Shown in pieces: positions 8,695-14,655 of a stretch of DNA of 20,239 bases (position 1 is the stretch's first letter; each line of letters opens with the position of its first letter). The notes beneath the pieces are model-generated. The model ran no database searches. It saw only the letters and a program-made list of their open reading frames with translations, and had not been told where the DNA came from. Origin of the DNA: an uncultured Bacteroidales bacterium (GTDB taxonomy: Bacteria; Bacteroidota; Bacteroidia; Bacteroidales; UBA4417); assembly GCA_937965665.1 (NCBI GenBank), contig CALCJE010000213.1, positions 1 to 20,239 of the forward strand. Direction: 5' to 3'. A program made the translations under genes and the position numbers.

Positions 8695-9092
8695 AGCCTT
8701 TTACACGGAGTTAATAAAATTAAGCAGCGAGATAGTAAATAAAACTTCCTTTTGTGTGCTTTTCCATTGTTTTAACAAACCAACCTGCTATTTGATAAAT
8801 TACCCGGTAATAAATTTAATCATTTTTTATGACCTGATGTGAAATAAACAGGAGGTGCGTTAAAGGTGACATGATCGTGAAAGGTCCTGTTAAAATAAAA
8901 CAACCCTCAAAAAAATAAATAGTAAAAATATTGCAACATGTAATAAAAAACAGGGGGTAATAGCTAAAAAGAATATAAAAAAATGATGTAGGTATAAAAA
9001 AATAAGGGGTCAAGATAAAAAAATAGTATTTATATTTAAAAATGATTTAATTTTGTGCAGTAATTCATTTATTGCAAACTAAACTTTAGGTT
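8695..9092. other. AT-rich divergent intergenic region with A-tracts (can / amt)
   Basis: No gene fits here. The amt-proximal part is very A-rich on the plus strand, with A-tracts of 5-7 bases centred near 8912, 8926, 8948, 8968, 8980, 8999 and 9020. The last three sit in identical decamers ATAAAAAAAT at 8975-8984, 8994-9003 and 9015-9024. An inverted repeat AACAGGA (8847-8853) / TCCTGTT (8885-8891) flanks 31 nt. The region must hold the promoters for both can and amt and probably the nitrogen-response site for amt. Confidence 0.6.
9048..9055 (+). promoter_or_regulatory. -7 box of the amt promoter
   Basis: TAATTTTG matches TAnnTTTG exactly, 37 nt before the amt ATG (predicted leader about 32 nt). 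No TTTG/TTG is found at the -33 distance, which instead carries an A/T-rich stretch just after the last A-tract. This suggests dependence on an activator or on DNA curvature. Confidence 0.5.
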
Positions 9093-10424
9093 ATGAAAAT
9101 TATTTCCAAAAAATCCCTGTTTTTATTGGTGCTGTTTTTTTCGGCTACCTCAGGGTTGTATGCCGCCGACGGGGTTGCAATTGATTCGGGAGCTACCGCA
9201 TGGATGCTCACATCTACGGCACTGGTTTTACTGATGGTGCCTGGCCTGGCCTTGTTTTATGGTGGGCTTGTACGTACTAAAAACGTGCTGGGAACAATTA
9301 TGCATAGTTTTATTGCCATGGGAATTATCAGCCTACTTTGGGTAATAGTTGGCTACAGCATGAGTTTTGGCAGCAATGTACTGGGAGGCTGGTTTGGCTG
9401 GAATCCTGATTATTTCTTTTTGAAAGGGATTGATACCAGTATTATGTCTGCAGGTATTCCAGAATACGTGTTTTCGATGTTCCAGGGTAAGTTTGCAATT
9501 ATTACCCCTGCGCTTATTGCAGGTGCCATTGCCGAAAGGGTTTCATTTAAAGCCTATTGTTTTTTTATTGCCTTATGGAGCGTTTTGGTTTATAATCCGC
9601 TATGCCATTGGGTGTGGGCATCGGATGGGTTCCTGTTTAATATCGGGGCGAAAGGAGCCATCGATTTTGCAGGAGGCACTGTAGTTCATATTTCGGCTGG
9701 TGTAAGCGGGTTAATTGCTGCGCTTTACCTGGGTGCCCGCAGGGGGTATCCTTACCAGGTTATTCGCCCGAATAATATGGTTTTGGTTATGCTCGGAGCC
9801 GGTTTGCTATGGGTAGGCTGGTTTGGTTTTAATGCCGGAAGCAGTATTTCGAGTGGCCTCAGCACAGCCCAGGCCCTGGTTGCTACACAAGTGGCCGCTG
9901 CTGCAGGTGCTATTACCTGGATATTGATTGAAGCTTTTCACCAGGGGAAAGCAACAGCCCTGGGTTTTGCCAGCGGTATATTGGCTGGTTTGGTAGCTGT
10001 TACACCTGCTGCAGGGGTTGTACAACCTTACGGAGGAGTGATATTGGGTGTACTGGCTTCGATCATTTGTTATATGGCTATTCAGCTTAAAAACAAACTG
10101 GGTTACGACGACAGCCTCGATGCATTTGGAATTCATGGTGTAGGCGGAATTGTTGGCGCTTTGTTACTGGTATTCTTTGTACGCCCTTCGTGGATGAGCG
10201 AAGCTGCCACCGCTGCCGGCGGCTCCTGGTCAGTATGGAACCAGCTCGGTATACAGGCGCTGGCTGTTGGAATTGCAGTGGTTTATGCAGCAGTTATGAC
10301 TTTTGGAATCATCTACCTGCTCAACAAGTTTGTTCCGTTCAAATCAACTGAAGAAGAAGAAATGGCCGGTTTGGATAAATCGTACCACGGCGAACGCGGA
10401 TATGGAATGTTAAATGCTAATTAG
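9093..10424 (+). CDS. amt: Ammonium transporter Amt
   Basis: This 443-aa inner-membrane channel of the Amt/Mep/Rh family takes up ammonium. A signal peptide-like N-terminus (MKIISKKSLFLLVLFFSATSGLYA) precedes about 11 membrane helices. Conserved pore residues can be placed: F130 in the phenylalanine gate, W173/W175 in CHWVWASDG, D191 in DFAGGTVVH, and the twin pore histidines H199 (GTVVHISAG) and H348 (DAFGIHGVGG). The cytoplasmic tail carries the usual ...GLDKSYHGERGYG motif. The P-II gene follows after 112 nt in the same direction, the standard amt-glnK pairing in which the P-II protein plugs the channel when nitrogen is plentiful. Length and all motifs are normal. Confidence 0.96.
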   Translation: MKIISKKSLFLLVLFFSATSGLYAADGVAIDSGATAWMLTSTALVLLMVPGLALFYGGLVRTKNVLGTIMHSFIAMGIISLLWVIVGYSMSFGSNVLGGWFGWNPDYFFLKGIDTSIMSAGIPEYVFSMFQGKFAIITPALIAGAIAERVSFKAYCFFIALWSVLVYNPLCHWVWASDGFLFNIGAKGAIDFAGGTVVHISAGVSGLIAALYLGARRGYPYQVIRPNNMVLVMLGAGLLWVGWFGFNAGSSISSGLSTAQALVATQVAAAAGAITWILIEAFHQGKATALGFASGILAGLVAVTPAAGVVQPYGGVILGVLASIICYMAIQLKNKLGYDDSLDAFGIHGVGGIVGALLLVFFVRPSWMSEAATAAGGSWSVWNQLGIQALAVGIAVVYAAVMTFGIIYLLNKFVPFKSTEEEEMAGLDKSYHGERGYGMLNAN

Positions 10425-10435
10425 ACAGGTTACGC

Positions 10436-10485
10436 GTGCATAACTACAGGTTCCTGTTTAACAATTGCAGATTTGTTTTATGCAC
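10436..10485 (+). repeat. Nested inverted repeats between amt and the P-II gene
   Basis: GTGCATAA (10436-10443) is perfectly repeated in reverse as TTATGCAC (10478-10485). Within the 34 nt between them lies a second palindrome, ACAGG-TT-CCTGT (10446-10457). No T-run follows, so it does not look like a simple terminator; an RNA processing/attenuation structure or a protein site is possible. The role is unknown. Confidence 0.5.
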
Positions 10486-10536
10486 CCGATAACTATAACC
10501 TAATTGAAACAAGCTAATCATTTAAAGACATAAACC

Positions 10537-10884
10537 ATGAAACTAATAACAGCAATAATCAGGGAAAGACAGCTTGATAAGGTGCGCGAAGCGCTTATCG
10601 AAGCGGATATAAAACGTATCACGGTAAGCCGTGTTTCCGGGCACGGGCAACAGCGGGTTGAGGAAATGTACCGCGGGCAGATCATTGTCCCCGACCTCAT
10701 TCCCAAGGTAAAAATTGAAATTGCCGTAAACGAGGAATTTGTTAAAATAACCGTTGATACTATTCTTTTGGCAGCCCGTACCAATGGCCCCGAAGGAAGC
10801 GTGGGCGATGGCAAAATTTTCATCACACCGCTCGAAGAGTGCATTCGCATACGCACCGGCGAACGTGGCGGCAGTGCTATATAA
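10537..10884 (+). CDS. P-II family nitrogen regulatory protein (GlnK/GlnB-like, no Tyr51)
   Basis: This 115-aa trimeric signal protein senses ATP/ADP and 2-oxoglutarate and, given its position after amt, probably gates the ammonium channel. The opening MKLITAIIRERQLDKVREAL, the T-loop (35-57) with Gln39 and Lys57, the VGDGKIF B-loop and the C-terminal RIRTGERGGSAI C-loop are all present. The T-loop reads ...EEMYRGQIIVPDLIPK: the Tyr46 equivalent remains (Y45), but the position equal to E. coli Tyr51 is Ile50, so uridylylation in the E. coli manner is not possible. The T-loop is one residue shorter, and the loop before VGDG is four residues longer (ARTNGPEGSVGDG) than in E. coli. It belongs to a P-II subtype seen in Bacteroidota/Chlorobi-like bacteria, as far as I recall. 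A strong terminator follows. Confidence 0.94.
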   Translation: MKLITAIIRERQLDKVREALIEADIKRITVSRVSGHGQQRVEEMYRGQIIVPDLIPKVKIEIAVNEEFVKITVDTILLAARTNGPEGSVGDGKIFITPLEECIRIRTGERGGSAI

Positions 10885-10933
10885 ATATTGATTAATGATT
10901 GATGACTGATTGATTTGTTGGGGTACAAATCGG

Positions 10934-10961
10934 GCCCGGGATGTAACCATTCCGGGCTTTT
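10934..10961 (+). terminator. Rho-independent terminator of the amt/P-II unit
   Basis: GCCCGGGATG (10934-10943), loop TAAC, then CATTCCGGGC (10948-10957): a 10-bp stem with one G-T pair, followed by TTTT (10958-10961). It lies 49 nt after the P-II stop and 90 nt before the converging uvrC stop. Confidence 0.87.
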
Positions 10962-11051
10962 CATTTATATGGGCCTGGTTTAGGGTAATTGGGTCTGTGT
11001 ATTAAGCTTAAACGCTTTTACGAACACTCCCCTGTTTTAAACTTACACTGC

Positions 11052-12875
11052 TTAAGTTGCCATGTTATCTGCCGCGGGATGGAAATACTCAAATACTATT
11101 TTCCCTTTTGCCAGCCCGGCTACTTTTTGCAGGTCAGCCAGCGTTGCCTCCTTAATTCCTTTTACTGACCTGAATTTACGCAGCAGCAGGGTGGAGGTCG
11201 ATTCGCCCACGCCTGTAATTTCGGTAAGTTCAGTTTTTATGGTTCCTTTTTCGCGGCGTTTACGGTGATGCGTAATGCCAAACCGATGGGCTTCGTCGCG
11301 CAGCTGCTGTATAATACGGAGCGTTTCCGATTTTTTATCGATATACAATGGCAACGTGTCGCCGGGGTAATAAATTTCTTCCAGTCGTTTGGCTATGCCG
11401 ATTAAAGCTACTTTTCCGCGCAGTCCCAGCTTTTCAATACTTTCCATGGCCGAGCTGAGTTGTCCCTTGCCTCCATCCACTATAATCAGGTTCGGCAGGG
11501 GCTGGTTTTCGTCCATCACGCGTTTGTACCTCCGGTAAATTACTTCCTCCATGGAGGCAAAATCGTTAGGGCCTTCAACTGTTTTAATATTATAATGGCG
11601 GTATTCCTTTTTATCGGGTTTGCCGTTGGTAAACACCACCATGGCTGATACCGGGTAAGCGCCCTGGATATTTGAGTTGTCGAAGCAGTCGATGCGCAGC
11701 GGCTGTTCCTTGAGCCTCAGGTCTTTTTTCATTTGTTCCATAATCCGCTGGGTGTGGCGTTCAGGATCAACATGCTCCAGCTGTTTGTGTTTTTCGAGCT
11801 GGTAATATTTGGCGTTGCGTTCGGAGAGTTCGAGCAGTTTTTTCTTTTCGCCACGGATCGGGGTAATGTAACTAACACCGGGGAACTCTACGTCGGGCTT
11901 AAAGGGGACTATAATTTCGGGCGAATCGGAATCGAAACGTTCACGTAATTCGGTTATGGCTAACAGCAGTAATTCCTCAGGCGATTCGTCGAGTTTTTTA
12001 CGAATTTCGACCGTATGTGCCTGTATAATGCAGCCGTTTATCACTTTCATAAAATTGATATAAGCAGCAGTAGGCTCATCAACATACGAAAAAACATCGA
12101 TGTTGTGTATGGATGGACTTACAATGGATGATTTGCTCTGGTAACGGTCGAGCAGCTCAATTTTTTCCTTTACCACCTGCGCCTTTTCAAACTGGTAGGT
12201 TTCAGCATAGTTTCTCATCATACCAGCCAGGTGTTGCCTGGCCGACGAAATATTGCCTCGCAGTATATTCCTGATCTCGGTAAGCGACTGGTTGTAATCT
12301 TCCTCCGTTTGCAGACCTTCGCAGGGACCGAGGCAATTGTTAATATGAAATTCGAGACATACCTTGTATTTACCTGCCTGTATATTGGTGCTTCCCAGGT
12401 TCAGGCTGCAACTGCGTACCTGGTACAGTTGCCTGATCAGGTCGAGCAAGGTATTCATCATTTTAACCGAAGCATAGGGGCCAAAATAATCGGATCCGTC
12501 GTTCATGCGGTGCCGTGTGGGGAATATGCGTGGGAAAGCTTCTTTCTTAATACAGATCCAGGGATAGGTTTTATCGTCTTTCAGCATCACGTTGTAACGC
12601 GGCTGGTACTTTTTTATCAGGTTGTTTTCGAGCAGCAGGGCATCCAGTTCAGTTTCGACTACTACCACCTGTATGTCGGTAATTTTCTGAACCAGTATAC
12701 GCACCTTGCCCACCAGCGAGTCGTCGCGCCTGAAATACGACGAAACCCTTTTCTTCAGGTTTTTGGCTTTGCCCACGTAAATGATCTTTCCCTCCCTATC
12801 GTAATATTGGTATACGCCAGGGCTATCAGGCAGCTGGCGCAGGATATTTTCGATATGGATGGAATGTTTGCTCAC
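11052..12875 (-). CDS. uvrC: Excinuclease ABC subunit C (UvrC)
   Basis: UvrC makes both incisions around a DNA lesion during nucleotide excision repair, after loading by UvrAB. Domains in order over 607 aa: GIY-YIG nuclease (GVY at 20-22, YVG at 33-35, ETELDALLLENNLIKKY at 74-90); a four-cysteine set C156, C173, C181, C185, spaced as in the Fe-S-binding cysteines reported for E. coli UvrC; UVR helix pair for UvrB contact (about 213-247); RNase H-like nuclease with D399 (CFDNSN), D467 (IIVDGGKGQL) and H536/H537; and a C-terminal helix-hairpin-helix pair (ELTEITGVGE ... ADLQKVAGLAKGKI). The start codon is GTG at 12875; the frame upstream meets a stop at 12906-12908 with no ATG between. thiL lies upstream on the same strand across the repeat region. 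Complete and normal in length. Confidence 0.97.
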   Translation of the reverse strand: MSKHSIHIENILRQLPDSPGVYQYYDREGKIIYVGKAKNLKKRVSSYFRRDDSLVGKVRILVQKITDIQVVVVETELDALLLENNLIKKYQPRYNVMLKDDKTYPWICIKKEAFPRIFPTRHRMNDGSDYFGPYASVKMMNTLLDLIRQLYQVRSCSLNLGSTNIQAGKYKVCLEFHINNCLGPCEGLQTEEDYNQSLTEIRNILRGNISSARQHLAGMMRNYAETYQFEKAQVVKEKIELLDRYQSKSSIVSPSIHNIDVFSYVDEPTAAYINFMKVINGCIIQAHTVEIRKKLDESPEELLLLAITELRERFDSDSPEIIVPFKPDVEFPGVSYITPIRGEKKKLLELSERNAKYYQLEKHKQLEHVDPERHTQRIMEQMKKDLRLKEQPLRIDCFDNSNIQGAYPVSAMVVFTNGKPDKKEYRHYNIKTVEGPNDFASMEEVIYRRYKRVMDENQPLPNLIIVDGGKGQLSSAMESIEKLGLRGKVALIGIAKRLEEIYYPGDTLPLYIDKKSETLRIIQQLRDEAHRFGITHHRKRREKGTIKTELTEITGVGESTSTLLLRKFRSVKGIKEATLADLQKVAGLAKGKIVFEYFHPAADNMAT

Positions 12876-12937
12876 GGTGAGAAAGGGTTTCAGGGTTTCA
12901 ATGTTTCAGGGGTTTCAAATGTTTGAAGGGTTTGGAG

Positions 12938-12956
12938 CCTGCCTGCTGCAGGCAGG
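12938..12956. repeat. Palindromic element copy 1 (19 bp)
   Basis: CCTGCCTGC-T-GCAGGCAGG: perfect 9-bp arms about a single T. It is set between two units of the GTTTGAA array; removing it restores the 9-bp step from 12930 to the next GTTT. It is preceded by GGAG. Confidence 0.85.
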
Positions 12957-12974
12957 GGTTTGAATTGTTTGAAG

Positions 12975-12993
12975 CCTGCCTGCTGCAGGCAGG
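12975..12993. repeat. Palindromic element copy 2 (19 bp)
   Basis: Identical to the first 19-bp copy, 37 bp downstream. It again sits exactly between array units (12967 to 12995 is 28 nt, or 9 plus 19). Confidence 0.85.
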
Positions 12994-13060
12994 GGTTTGT
13001 AATGTTTGAAGAGTTTGAGGGTTTGAAATGTTTCAGGGGTTTCAATGTTCGCCATATGCT

Positions 13061-13180
13061 ATCCGACATCTGCAATCCGACATCCCACATCCGCAATCCC
13101 CAATCCCTGCCTGCTGACGCAGTCAGGCAGGCGCAATCCCACATCCCACATCCAACATCCCACATCCAACATCCAACATC
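13061..13180 (-). repeat. Heptanucleotide tandem array ATCCNAC, touching the thiL stop codon
   Basis: Thirteen consecutive 7-bp units read on the plus strand: ATCCGAC, ATCTGCA, ATCCGAC, ATCCCAC, ATCCGCA, ATCCCCA, ATC[element]CGCA, then ATCCCAC twice, ATCCAAC, ATCCCAC, ATCCAAC twice, and a final ATC whose last two bases belong to the reversed thiL stop codon (13179-13181). The period is strict; one unit is split by a 26-bp palindromic element. In the thiL transcript the array reads as GGATGTT/GGATGTG repeats directly after the stop. Confidence 0.88.
13106..13131. repeat. Palindromic element copy 3 (26-bp variant)
   Basis: CCTGCCTGCTG + ACGCAGT + CAGGCAGG. It equals the 19-bp copies with seven extra central bases. 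The arms pair as CCTGCCTG/CAGGCAGG, plus an inner CTG/CAG with one bulged T. It splits a heptamer as ATC|element|CGCA, leaving a perfect unit and unbroken 7-bp register if removed. Confidence 0.85.
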
Positions 13181-14228
13181 ATTCCTCCCTCATATGATTC
13201 CACCCCAGGGCTTCAATTTTTATCAGGGGACCGTTGTTGCTGGCCATAAATACACCGGCATTTGGCTCGGTCATATGCCCTATAATGCTGATGCCTTCCA
13301 GGTCTTTTACTTTTTCGAAATCGTTCATGCCGATGGTAAACAACAGCTCGTAATCTTCGCCACCGTTCATGGCTGCCGTTACGGGTTGTATGTTAAATTC
13401 TTCGGCAGCGGCCACTGTCATGGCATCAAGCGGTATTTTATCTTCATAAATTCTGCAACCCAGGCCCGAATCTTCGCACAGGTGGAGCACCTCCGATGCA
13501 AGTCCGTCGGAAATATCGATCATGGCTGTGGGTTTTACGCCAACGGTTTTCAGCAGTTCAATAATGTCGGTACGTGGTTCGGGTTTAAGCTGTCGTTCCA
13601 GTATATAATCAAATCCTGCCAGGTCGGGCTGCATGCCCGGATCGGCTTCAAAAACTTTCTTTTCGCGCTCAAGCAGCATCAGGCCCATATAGGCAGCACC
13701 CAGGTCGCCGCTTACACAAATCAGGTCATTTTCTTTGGCTGTGCTCCTGTAAACCACATCTTCCTTTTTGGCGTCACCGGTAACGGTAAGCGAAAGAAAC
13801 AATCCATGAACCGAGGAGGTAGTGTCGCCACCGGCCAGGTCGACATGGTAGCGTTTGCATGCCAGGCGGATGCCTTCATATATTTCGTCGAGCGCTTCCA
13901 CCGGGAACCGGTTCGATACCGAAATGCCTACAAACAGTTGCCGGGGAGTCCCGTTCATGGCCACAATATCCGAAAAGTTAACTGCGGCACATTTATACCC
14001 CAGGTGCTTCAAAGGCATATAAGCCAGGTCGAAGTGAACGCCTTCAACCAGCAAATCTGTCGAAACCAGGGTTGCTTTGTTGCCATAATCAAGTACGGCG
14101 GCATCGTCACCAATGCCTTTTATAGTCGAGGGTTGTTCAATGGTAAATGCTTCGGTTAAATGCCTGATAAGCCCGAATTCGCCTAACGACGAAAGTTCGG
14201 TTCGTTTGCCCGGTGTAGGTTCTGTCAT
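13179..14228 (-). CDS. thiL: Thiamine-monophosphate kinase (ThiL)
   Basis: This 349-aa enzyme phosphorylates thiamine monophosphate to thiamine diphosphate with ATP, the last step of cofactor synthesis in the cytoplasm. The PurM/ThiL-fold motifs are in order: GIGDDAAV (38-45), STDLLVEGVHF (56-66), NFSDIVAMNG (84-93), AGGDTTSS (132-139), VTGDA (149-153), DISDGLASE (238-246) and GGEDYELLF (289-297). The metal- and nucleotide-binding aspartates all survive. The start is the ATG at 14228, about 10 nt after the predicted transcription start from the promoter at 14252-14245. No other thi gene is in the window. uvrC follows on the same strand beyond the repeat arrays. A 399-codon antisense ORF overlies it and is a shadow. 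Confidence 0.96.
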   Translation of the reverse strand: MTEPTPGKRTELSSLGEFGLIRHLTEAFTIEQPSTIKGIGDDAAVLDYGNKATLVSTDLLVEGVHFDLAYMPLKHLGYKCAAVNFSDIVAMNGTPRQLFVGISVSNRFPVEALDEIYEGIRLACKRYHVDLAGGDTTSSVHGLFLSLTVTGDAKKEDVVYRSTAKENDLICVSGDLGAAYMGLMLLEREKKVFEADPGMQPDLAGFDYILERQLKPEPRTDIIELLKTVGVKPTAMIDISDGLASEVLHLCEDSGLGCRIYEDKIPLDAMTVAAAEEFNIQPVTAAMNGGEDYELLFTIGMNDFEKVKDLEGISIIGHMTEPNAGVFMASNNGPLIKIEALGWNHMREE

Positions 14229-14244
14229 GAAATTAAATTTGTTG

Positions 14245-14252
14245 CAAAATTA
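14245..14252 (-). promoter_or_regulatory. -7 box of the thiL promoter
   Basis: The minus strand reads TAATTTTG from 14252 to 14245, an exact TAnnTTTG match. TTTC at 14274-14271 lies 18 nt upstream as a weak -33 element. The start codon follows 17 nt after the box. Confidence 0.5.
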
Positions 14253-14563
14253 AGGTTTTTATTGACCACAGAAACACGGATTACCGGTGATGACACCGCC
14301 TTTATTTTCTGCAAAGTTTCTTTACTGCATTAACAGCCTTGTAGTTTAAAAATTTATTCCGTTTAAAAGTCAGTCAAAGTGAGGTTCGCCGTGTTTTGCA
14401 TTAAATCATTGTTTCATTGAAACCTCTGTGTATACCTGGTTTTAACGTTCTTCAAATTTAAAGATTGATTTCTGCAGAGAAATGCTGAAATGTATTCGGT
14501 AACCAGCGTCCGAAATGCACAAACAAATCCTTATATTGCTTGTTTTTTACTCAACAAAGAAAC
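14253..14563. other. Divergent intergenic stretch between thiL and sufB
   Basis: No open frame resembling a gene and no RNA gene is seen. Small symmetric elements occur: CGGTG-ATGA-CACCG (14285-14298) and GTTTCA-T-TGAAAC (14411-14423). The pieces CCACAGAAACACGG (from 14267) and ACCTCTGTG (about 14422-14430) resemble fragments of degenerate intergenic repeats, but they are too short to call. It presumably holds upstream control sites for both thiL and suf. Confidence 0.4.
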
Positions 14564-14589
14564 AATTAAGGTATTCCAATACTTTTATT
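14564..14589 (+). promoter_or_regulatory. Candidate operator over the suf promoter (26-bp imperfect palindrome)
   Basis: The palindrome is centred between 14576 and 14577, with core GTATT-CC-AATAC, and 10 of 12 base pairs are symmetric (AAT.AA.GTATT / AATAC.TT.ATT). It covers the place where the -33 element should be and ends 5 nt before the -7 box. An iron or Fe-S responsive regulator is the obvious candidate by context, but the sequence does not match the E. coli IscR consensus sites I know. The low GC content makes partial symmetry easier by chance. Confidence 0.4.
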
Positions 14590-14594
14590 ATTAC

Positions 14595-14602
14595 TAACTT
14601 TG
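14595..14602 (+). promoter_or_regulatory. -7 box of the suf operon promoter
   Basis: TAACTTTG is an exact TAnnTTTG match. The leader to the sufB ATG is about 48 nt. No TTTG/TTG exists at the -33 spacing, where the palindrome sits. Confidence 0.55.
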
Positions 14603-14655
14603 CGCCCTAAGTTTATTTAAACCAAAGATAGATTAGAGCCTGAATACCCCTGACA

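Larger units (their letters stand above)
12887..13050 (-). repeat. Short tandem array, GTTTGAA/GTTTCAA type, 8-9 bp period
   Basis: On the plus strand, GTTT recurs at 12887, 12895, 12903, 12912, 12921, 12930, 12958, 12967, 12995, 13004, 13013, 13021, 13030 and 13039 (GTTC at 13047). Steps are 8 or 9 nt except two steps of 28 nt, each equal to 9 plus a 19-bp palindrome set into the array. Units vary around GTTTGAAG(G) and GTTTCAGG/GTTTCAAT. The array begins 12 nt upstream of the uvrC GTG start. It has no coding sense: all ORFs crossing it translate repeats and run antisense to, or out of frame with, real genes. Confidence 0.85.

Noticed and set aside
12231..12926. A 231-codon plus-strand ORF over the uvrC 5' half
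   Set aside because: It is antisense to a complete UvrC with all domains, and it ends in repeat sequence. No recognisable family.
12938..12993. Rho-independent terminators formed by the GC-rich palindromes
   Set aside because: The perfect copies have a 1-nt centre and no T-run on either strand, so they are poor terminators; treated as repeat elements instead.
12890..13165. A 91-codon minus-strand ORF in the thiL-uvrC gap
   Set aside because: It consists of translated octamer and heptamer repeats (FKQFKP-, MWDVGCGM-like), with no protein character.
12887..13180. CRISPR array
   Set aside because: Units are 7-9 bp and contiguous with no unique spacers, and no cas gene is present.
12960..14159. 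A 399-codon plus-strand ORF across the repeat arrays and thiL
   Set aside because: It is antisense to thiL, whose catalytic motifs are all intact on the other strand, and its N-terminal part translates the tandem repeats. It is a shadow.
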